Shown here: positions 21,575 through 26,181 of the stretch, piece by piece
How the letters are laid out: each line of letters opens with the position of its first letter
Position numbering within the stretch: the stretch's first letter is position 1
Assembly: GCA_965364515.1 (NCBI GenBank)
Contig: CBDTXZ010000023.1
Coordinates: forward strand, 1 to 26,181
Direction of reading: 5' to 3'
From: JAHEDH01 sp965364515
GTDB lineage: Bacteria > Actinomycetota > Acidimicrobiia > Spongiisociales > ZC4RG35
Length of the DNA: 26,181 nucleotides
Translations under genes and position numbers: made by a program
Notes under the pieces: model-generated
Database searches by the model: none
Told to the model about the DNA's origin: nothing
The model's input: the letters and a program-made list of their open reading frames with translations, nothing else

Positions 21575-23035
21575 ATGTCTCGGCGATCGCTGGTCCTGGT
21601 TCTGTCCTTGTTGCTCACGTTCGGAGGTGCGGGCACATCTCTCGCTGAGAGCGAGCCGACGCCGGCGCCGTCGACGATGGCTGCACTCGGCGATTCGATC
21701 ACCCGAGCGTTCCACAGCAACTGTGGCCTACTCAACGACTGCCCGGAGAACTCGTGGAGCACCGGGTCCGCGGTGGACAGTCATGCCGTGCGGCTCGGAG
21801 GACTCACCGGATCCGCCGTGCGCACCGACAACCTGGCAGTGACCGGGGCGGTCGCGGCCGACCTCGCAACGCAAGCGTCTGGCATCGCTCCTGACACCGA
21901 CTACGTGACGGTGCTGGTCGGAGCGAACGATGCGTGCACCGACACGGTGGCGCAGATGACGCCCGTGGCGGACTTCAGGTTGGACATCGAGACGGCATTG
22001 GGCACGATCGCAGGGGTGGCCCCGAATGCAGACGTGTATGTCGTGAGCATCCCGGACATCTATCGGCTCTGGGAGGTCGGTAGTGCCAGCGGTTCGGCCC
22101 GGTTCACCTGGTGGCTCTACGGCATCTGCCAGTCGATGTTGGAGTCACCGCGAAGCACCCAGCAGGCCGACGTGGAACGCAGGCAGACCGTCAGGCAACG
22201 AGTGATCGATTTCAATGCGGCACTGTCGGCGGAGTGCGCCGAGTACACCGGATCCTGTCACTACGACGGTGGTGTGGTTTTCGGGTATCCGTTCGTGTTG
22301 AGCCAGCTTTCGACGATCGACTACTTCCATCCGAACGTCGCCGGTCAACAGGTACTCGCCGGAGTCAGCTGGGACGCCGGCTACACCTGGACGACCGGAG
22401 AGCCTCCCCCGAACAGCGCGCCGGTGGCCGTGGCGGGTGGAGATCAGGTGGTGACTGCCGACGACACCGGCACGGCAAACGTTGTGCTCGATGGGACCGC
22501 ATCGTTCGACCCGGATGGAGATCCGCTCAGCTACGCATGGGATTGGGGGACGGGCTCGAGCACCGAGGCGGTCACGACGCTCGACCTGAGCCCCGGCGTG
22601 TACGACGCGGTGTTGACCGTGAGCGACGGCAAGGGTGGAACCGGCAGCGACACCGCAACGATCACCGTCGAGGAGTCGACGCCGCCGCCCACGGTCTCCG
22701 TTCACGTCGGGGACCTCGACGGTGCCTCTGTCTCGGCACCGCGCAACCGTTGGGAGGCGTCGGTGGTCGTCTCGGTCCATGACTCCGGCGACTCTGCGGT
22801 CGCCGGGGTCACCGTTTCCGGGACATGGGGCGGTGCCGCCCGGGGCGGCGCCTCGTGTGTGACCGGAGTCGCAGGGACCTGCGAGGTCGCCAAGGCCAAC
22901 CTGAAGGGCAACAAGGCGGAAGCCACGTTCATGGTGACCCAGATCGACGGCACCGATGTCGTCTACGAAGCCGGAGCGAACCACGATCCGGACGGCGATT
23001 CGGACGGGACGTCGATCAGCGTTTCCGCCCCCTGA
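21575..23035 (+). CDS. Secreted SGNH/GDSL hydrolase with PKD and Ig-like C-terminal modules
   Basis: 486 aa with a signal peptide (about 1-24: basic MSRR, hydrophobic LVLVLSLLL, likely cleavage after SLA). The SGNH domain (about 30-270) has block I ALGDSITRAF with Ser41, block III VLVGANDAC, and block V DYFHPN with Asp249/His252, so the catalytic set is complete. Cysteines in the catalytic domain (for example CGLLNDC) may form disulfides, as expected outside the cell. A PKD domain (about 285-370; DGTASFDPDGDPLSYAWDWG) and an Ig-like module (about 380-486) follow, giving a modular extracellular enzyme. The substrate is an ester of a lipid, polysaccharide or cell-wall component but cannot be named. 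No membrane anchor or LPXTG motif is seen. It sits between folD and icd, interrupting the housekeeping gene order. Confidence 0.9.
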   Translation: MSRRSLVLVLSLLLTFGGAGTSLAESEPTPAPSTMAALGDSITRAFHSNCGLLNDCPENSWSTGSAVDSHAVRLGGLTGSAVRTDNLAVTGAVAADLATQASGIAPDTDYVTVLVGANDACTDTVAQMTPVADFRLDIETALGTIAGVAPNADVYVVSIPDIYRLWEVGSASGSARFTWWLYGICQSMLESPRSTQQADVERRQTVRQRVIDFNAALSAECAEYTGSCHYDGGVVFGYPFVLSQLSTIDYFHPNVAGQQVLAGVSWDAGYTWTTGEPPPNSAPVAVAGGDQVVTADDTGTANVVLDGTASFDPDGDPLSYAWDWGTGSSTEAVTTLDLSPGVYDAVLTVSDGKGGTGSDTATITVEESTPPPTVSVHVGDLDGASVSAPRNRWEASVVVSVHDSGDSAVAGVTVSGTWGGAARGGASCVTGVAGTCEVAKANLKGNKAEATFMVTQIDGTDVVYEAGANHDPDGDSDGTSISVSAP

Positions 23036-23064
23036 CCCGGGGTTGATTCGTTGACGCGGCGTGG

Positions 23065-23079
23065 CGACGGGAGGCGTCG
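23065..23079. terminator. Small hairpin between convergent genes
   Basis: CGACG (23065-23069) and CGTCG (23075-23079) with loop GGAGG lie in the 48-bp gap between the convergent SGNH and DM13 genes. It could terminate either way but is short and lacks a T-run. Confidence 0.25.
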
Positions 23080-23083
23080 ATCA

Positions 23084-23686
23084 TCACGGTGTCAGTGACG
23101 CCGAAGCGAACAGCACGTGGAACGGTTCGCAGTAGATGACGATGCTGCCGAATGCGGAGATGTCGATGTCGTTCGGGATCTCGTAGTTCTGGTTGCCGAC
23201 ATTGCCCTTGAGGCTCCCCAGGTCGACATATCCGGTCAGGTCGTCGCGATCGGAGGGATCGCCGTCGGGAACGAGCAGCACATGCAGGTCGGGTCCGTTC
23301 GTGACCTCGAAGTCCTCGAACCGGAGCACCCTGGACCCATCCTCGAGTTCGTAGACGGTTGCGGTGCCCGATCCCTGGTGGAAGTCGTCGGCGCCCTGGA
23401 ACGATCCGGTGAGCAGCGGCATCGGGCCTGCCGGCTCTGTCCCCACTGCCGGCATCGGCTCGTCCTCCATCACCACCGGGGACTCCGCTGCGTCTTCCAT
23501 CTCGGTCTCGACCTCATCTCGGGTCATGTCGTCGGGGACGATGGCGGTCGCCGACAGGGGGAACGCCTCGTCGACTTCGTCGTCGATGAAGAGCGGTGAG
23601 CCGAGCCACCAGCCGGCGGCGCCCAGCACGATCAGGCCAACGGCGAGCAGAGCTCGGACGGAGGGTCTTTGCAGCAGGTGTTTCAT
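23084..23686 (-). CDS. Membrane-anchored DM13-domain protein
   Basis: 200 aa from ATG 23686. A basic N-terminus and one hydrophobic helix (about 14-32) form a signal anchor. An acidic, Pro-containing linker (about 35-92) leads to a DM13 domain (about 93-198). Its markers are the opening LLTGSFQGADDFHQGSGTA, FEVTNGPDLHVLL, the YVDLGSLKGNVGNQNYEIP strand pair, and the conserved Cys186 in IVIYCEPFHVLF. DM13 is thought to be a redox or electron-transfer domain (a proposal from the literature, not shown here). The long frame reaches 23764, but ATG 23686 sits right before the anchor with GAGAG upstream. It is convergent with the SGNH gene. Confidence 0.88.
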   Translation of the reverse strand: MKHLLQRPSVRALLAVGLIVLGAAGWWLGSPLFIDDEVDEAFPLSATAIVPDDMTRDEVETEMEDAAESPVVMEDEPMPAVGTEPAGPMPLLTGSFQGADDFHQGSGTATVYELEDGSRVLRFEDFEVTNGPDLHVLLVPDGDPSDRDDLTGYVDLGSLKGNVGNQNYEIPNDIDISAFGSIVIYCEPFHVLFASASLTP

Positions 23687-23895
23687 GTTCGGCTCTCTTT
23701 GGTCGGTGCACGATCGGAAACCAAAAGGCGAATCCAGATCCATCCCGACCTGCGGTGAGTTCATCGATCGTTCACAACCGCGTTTCGGATCGTCGCGGCC
23801 CGGGGGACGCGGGCTGTGACCTCTCTGTAACGTCGATCGTCCACGATGCCGGGACCGATCAAAGGCCAGATGAGCGAATCCAGCGGACAGAGAGC
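23687..23895. other. Intergenic stretch between DM13 gene and WD40 remnant
   Basis: No gene recognised. On the plus strand TAACGT (23828-23833) is a possible -10 box 12 nt before an ATG at 23846, which opens a 24-codon frame closed by TGA at 23918. The frame's end (DTLIRL) may be the first part of the decayed WD40-like sequence downstream. No clear promoter for the DM13 gene was found on the minus strand. Confidence 0.4.
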
Positions 23896-24667
23896 AACCG
23901 ACACGCTGATTCGCCTATGAGGCATCGGGAGAGGTCGCCGTCGCCCACACGATCGGATGGACGGAATCCCTCACGATCCGACCATTCGAGGTCGGGTTCG
24001 ACCCGCTGTCGATCGGGGTCATGTCGGGGAGATCCGCACCGGTGTCAGGTTCCCGATCCTGGCCGCCGGCCACGACTCCGGAGTTCTCGCAGTCGGGGGA
24101 CTGAGCGGTGGAGTTCTGGTCGAGCCCGAGACGGGAGCAGTCTCAGAGCTCGCAGGTGCCGGTGTGCTCCGTGGTTTGACCTTCTCGTCGGATGGATCTC
24201 AGCTCGTGGGGGTCCGAAGCGACGGAGCCGTAGGTTGGTGGGACGTCGGCACCGGGGAGATGATCGGCAACCTGTGGACGGTGACGAACGACACCGAATA
24301 CTCCGCTCCTTGGTTCGACACAGACAAGGGAACGGTCTGGGTGACGAGCGGTAGCCGCCTTCTGGAACTGCATCTCGAGCCCGGTCGGTGGATCGAACGG
24401 GCGTGCGATTTCGTGGGTCGAGACCTCACATCCGAGGAGTGGGATCGATACGTTCCAGGCGACGGCCCGGTCCATTCCGCCTGCTCCTGGAAGGTCCTTC
24501 TCGACCTGAGCGGGTTCAGCGCCGTGAGGGAACTCAAGGCACCAATCGGGCGTTCCCCGGCGCCTCCTCGAGGCGATCGATCAGACCCGGGGAAGCACCC
24601 CCAACCGGATGTGACGCCGTCCAGCTGTGAGCTACGCTCGAACGACCGACGTATCGAACGGAGTTGA
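23896..24667 (+). pseudogene. Decayed WD40-repeat regulator/NTPase remnant
   Basis: A frame open from 23957 to 24667 contains WD40-like blades: VLAVGGLSGGVLVEPETG, LRGLTFSSDGSQLVGVRSDG and AVGWWDVGTGEMIG. It then has the C-terminal tail ACDFVGRDLTSEEWDRYVPG ending in Cys at 24484, a hallmark I associate with AfsR/SARP-type and STAND NTPase-WD40 proteins. No BTAD, NTPase or full propeller precedes it. Upstream the sense moves between frames: DTLIRL (23900-23917) stops at a TGA, a YEASGEVAVAHTIG-like stretch continues in another frame from 23916, and the first frame resumes by about 24015. After the hallmark the frame runs on as low-complexity sequence into the icd promoter. This fits a truncated, frameshifted relic; a short expressed protein is the alternative. 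Confidence 0.55.
24611..24638 (+). promoter_or_regulatory. Candidate promoter of icd
   Basis: GTGACG (24611-24616) and TACGCT (24633-24638) at 16-nt spacing make the better of the two -35/-10 pairs in the window. The leader of about 27 nt carries CGGAG (24659-24663) 8 nt before ATG 24672. Confidence 0.45.
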
Positions 24668-24671
24668 CGCC

Positions 24672-25874
24672 ATGGGTACCGCCATCACGATGACCGCAGA
24701 CGGACTGTCCGTACCGGACGATCCGATCCTCCCCTTTATCGAAGGCGACGGGATTGGGCCCGACATCTGGGCGGCATCGGTGCGGGTCTTCGACGCCGCG
24801 GTCGAGAAGGCGTATGGCGGGGCGAAGAAGATCGCATGGAAAGAGGTGCTGGCCGGCGAGAAGGCCTTCAACGCCACCGGCTCGTGGCTGCCCGACGAGA
24901 CCGTCGATGCCTTCTCGGAGTATCTGGTCGGCATCAAGGGTCCGCTCACCACACCGGTCGGTGGAGGCATCCGCAGCCTCAACGTGGCCCTGCGTCAGAC
25001 GCTCGACCTCTACGCCTGCGTTCGGCCGGTCCGCTGGTTCAACGGAGTCCCATCGCCGGTGAAGAACCCGGGACAAGTCGACATGGTGATCTTCCGTGAG
25101 AACACCGAAGACGTCTACGCCGGCAAGGAATTGGAGGCGAACTCCGAGGGCGCTGCCAAGCTGTTGGAGTTCCTCGAGACCGAGTTCGGCTGGGAGATTC
25201 GGCCGGACTCCGGCATCGGGATCAAACCCATCTCGATCACCGGTTCCAAGCGGCTCATCCGTGCGGCGATCAAGTACGCCATCGCCAACGGCCGCAAGTC
25301 AGTGACGTTGGTGCACAAGGGCAACATCATGAAGTTCACCGAGGGGGCGTTCCGCAACTGGGGCTACGAGCTCGCCAAGGACGAGTTCTCGGACGAGACC
25401 GTGTCCTGGGAGGAGTCGGGTGGGAACCCGGGAGACAAGATCCTGGTGCAGGATGTCATCGCCGATGCGATGCTCCAGCAGATCCTGACGCGACCGGCGA
25501 ACTACGACGTCATCGCGACGATGAACCTCAACGGTGACTACATCTCCGACGCGTTGGCGGCCCAGGTCGGCGGGATCGGGATCGCGCCCGGCGGCAACAT
25601 CAATTACGACACCGGCGTGGCCGTTTTCGAGGCGACCCATGGCACGGCGCCCAAATACGCCGGTCAGGACAAGGTGAACCCTGGCTCGGTCATCCTCTCT
25701 GGCGAGATGATGTTCCGATATCTCGGGTGGGGCGAAGCGGCAGATCTGATCGTCGAAAGCCTGGAAGCGGCCATCGGCGACAAGATCGTCACCTACGACT
25801 TCGCCCGCCTGATGGAGGGCGCCACCGAGGTCAAGACCTCGGAGTTCGCCGACGCCGTTATCGAGAGAATGTGA
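24672..25874 (+). CDS. icd: Isocitrate dehydrogenase, NADP-dependent, E. coli-type homodimeric
   Basis: Oxidative decarboxylation of isocitrate to 2-oxoglutarate, cytosolic TCA enzyme, 400 aa. EGDGIGPDIW opens the fold. The isocitrate site shows IRSLNVALRQ with Ser102, the equivalent of the E. coli Ser113 regulated by phosphorylation, and FRENTEDVYAG with its Arg and Tyr. HGTAPKYAGQDKVNPGS has Lys328 and Tyr329 in the E. coli 344/345 positions, and YDFARLMEGA has the downstream Arg; together these indicate NADP use. No aceK (IDH kinase) is in the window. Many actinobacteria use the unrelated monomeric 80-kDa enzyme or the eukaryote-like dimer, so this type is notable. A Met at codon 7 is an alternative start. 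Confidence 0.97.
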   Translation: MGTAITMTADGLSVPDDPILPFIEGDGIGPDIWAASVRVFDAAVEKAYGGAKKIAWKEVLAGEKAFNATGSWLPDETVDAFSEYLVGIKGPLTTPVGGGIRSLNVALRQTLDLYACVRPVRWFNGVPSPVKNPGQVDMVIFRENTEDVYAGKELEANSEGAAKLLEFLETEFGWEIRPDSGIGIKPISITGSKRLIRAAIKYAIANGRKSVTLVHKGNIMKFTEGAFRNWGYELAKDEFSDETVSWEESGGNPGDKILVQDVIADAMLQQILTRPANYDVIATMNLNGDYISDALAAQVGGIGIAPGGNINYDTGVAVFEATHGTAPKYAGQDKVNPGSVILSGEMMFRYLGWGEAADLIVESLEAAIGDKIVTYDFARLMEGATEVKTSEFADAVIERM

Positions 25875-25889
25875 AGCGGGCTCTCGGCG

Positions 25890-25913
25890 CCCGGCTTCCG
25901 GCTTCCGGCCGGG
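25890..25913 (+). terminator. Hairpin with CGGCTTC repeats after icd
   Basis: CCCGGC (25890-25895) and GCCGGG (25908-25913) form a 6-bp stem just after icd. The loop side contains CGGCTTC twice in tandem (25892-25905), again a 7-nt period. It may be a terminator, a repeat relic, or both. Confidence 0.4.
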
Positions 25914-25928
25914 AGTGCTGGACTCGAC

Positions 25929-25963
25929 GGGAGAGGCGTGTTGCGTGAGGCGTGAGGCGTGAA
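25929..25963. repeat. Heptamer tandem repeat array, family B, plus orientation
   Basis: Five 7-nt units: GGGAGAG, GCGTGTT, GCGTGAG, GCGTGAG, GCGTGAA. It is the same family as 20434-20482, inverted. Its last unit contains the probable GTG start (25959) of the next gene and its GTGAGG units supply Shine-Dalgarno-like purines. Confidence 0.88.
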
Positions 25964-26181
25964 ACTGGATCACGTGGCGATCGGGGTTGCGGATCATCGT
26001 GAGGGTCTTCGTGTCTTGACCGGTGGCCTCGGCGGCCTCGTGATCGGCGGCGGACAGACCCCGAAGGCTGGACTCCGTTCGATGCAGGTTCGCATCGGCA
26101 GAGGCACCGAGGGCATGACGGTTGAGCTGTTGGAGCCGGCCGACACCGAGTACAACGACTTCCTCGAGCGTTTCCTCGCCG
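25959..26181 (+). CDS. VOC-superfamily (glyoxalase fold) protein, 3' end outside the window
   Basis: 74 codons are visible from GTG 25959; the rest is cut off. MKLDHVAIGVADH is the classic first beta strand with a metal-ligand-type His5, and MTVELLEPADTEYNDFLERFL contains the VELLEP Glu region seen in VOC proteins, including methylmalonyl-CoA epimerases. A link to the B12-binding mutase subunit at 10535 would make sense chemically but is not proven; it may be an uncharacterised VOC protein. The start lies inside the heptamer array, with GAGG about 2 nt upstream as the only ribosome-binding signal. A later start is unlikely because the first strand would be lost. Confidence 0.75.
   Translation, partial: MKLDHVAIGVADHREGLRVLTGGLGGLVIGGGQTPKAGLRSMQVRIGRGTEGMTVELLEPADTEYNDFLERFLA

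Overview
The window is a high-GC, gene-dense chromosomal segment that reads as core genome of an actinobacterium, most likely an Acidimicrobiia-type lineage. The lineage is an inference from gene content, not from a marker gene. The clearest clue is gene order: pcrA, sucC-sucD, purN-purH, folD, icd on one strand resembles a backbone shared by many Actinomycetota (recalled from Mycobacterium and Streptomyces). Other genes sit between the backbone members. Many start codons lie 6-11 nt behind a TAnnnT -10 hexamer with no Shine-Dalgarno sequence, which fits the leaderless transcription common in actinobacteria.

Layout. 1-2868: a heptamer repeat array, then guaB3 and guaA overlapping by ATGA (guanine nucleotide metabolism). 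2985-6096: an orphan CheA-type hybrid kinase (Hpt, ATPase, CheW, receiver) followed by a small membrane-anchored histidine kinase. 6134-6207: an inverted pair of repeat arms. 6303-8540: pcrA, convergent with an uncharacterised multipass membrane protein (8549-9280, minus). 9336-10430: transaldolase (minus), divergent from a stand-alone B12-binding mutase subunit (10535-10927). 11038-13237: sucC and sucD, the latter with an unusual insertion. 13472-15448: a small membrane protein, a DinB-fold protein (minus) and a divergent class V PLP enzyme. 15452-18232: a large UvrD2-like helicase with an unrecognised N-terminal domain and C-terminal HRDC (minus). 18303-21485: purN, purH (ATGA overlap), a second type of heptamer array, a structured leader and folD. 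21575-23686: two exported or anchored proteins, an SGNH esterase with PKD and Ig-like modules and, convergent to it, a DM13 protein. 23896-24667: a decayed WD40-type remnant. 24672-25874: icd. The window ends in another heptamer array that appears to supply the start region of a VOC-fold gene cut by the right edge.

Together the genes cover purine synthesis and interconversion (guaB3, guaA, purN, purH, with folD feeding 10-formyl-THF to purN and purH), two TCA steps (icd, sucCD), propionyl/methylmalonyl-type acyl-CoA mutase chemistry entering at succinyl-CoA (B12 subunit, possibly the VOC gene), DNA repair helicases and a two-kinase signalling pair. I found no CRISPR array, prophage, transposase, toxin-antitoxin module, rRNA or tRNA. 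I see no convincing new multi-gene system. The most unusual material is the heptamer repeats in intergenic DNA, the orphan CheA hybrid, the extended helicase, the SucD insertion, and the candidate regulated leader of folD.
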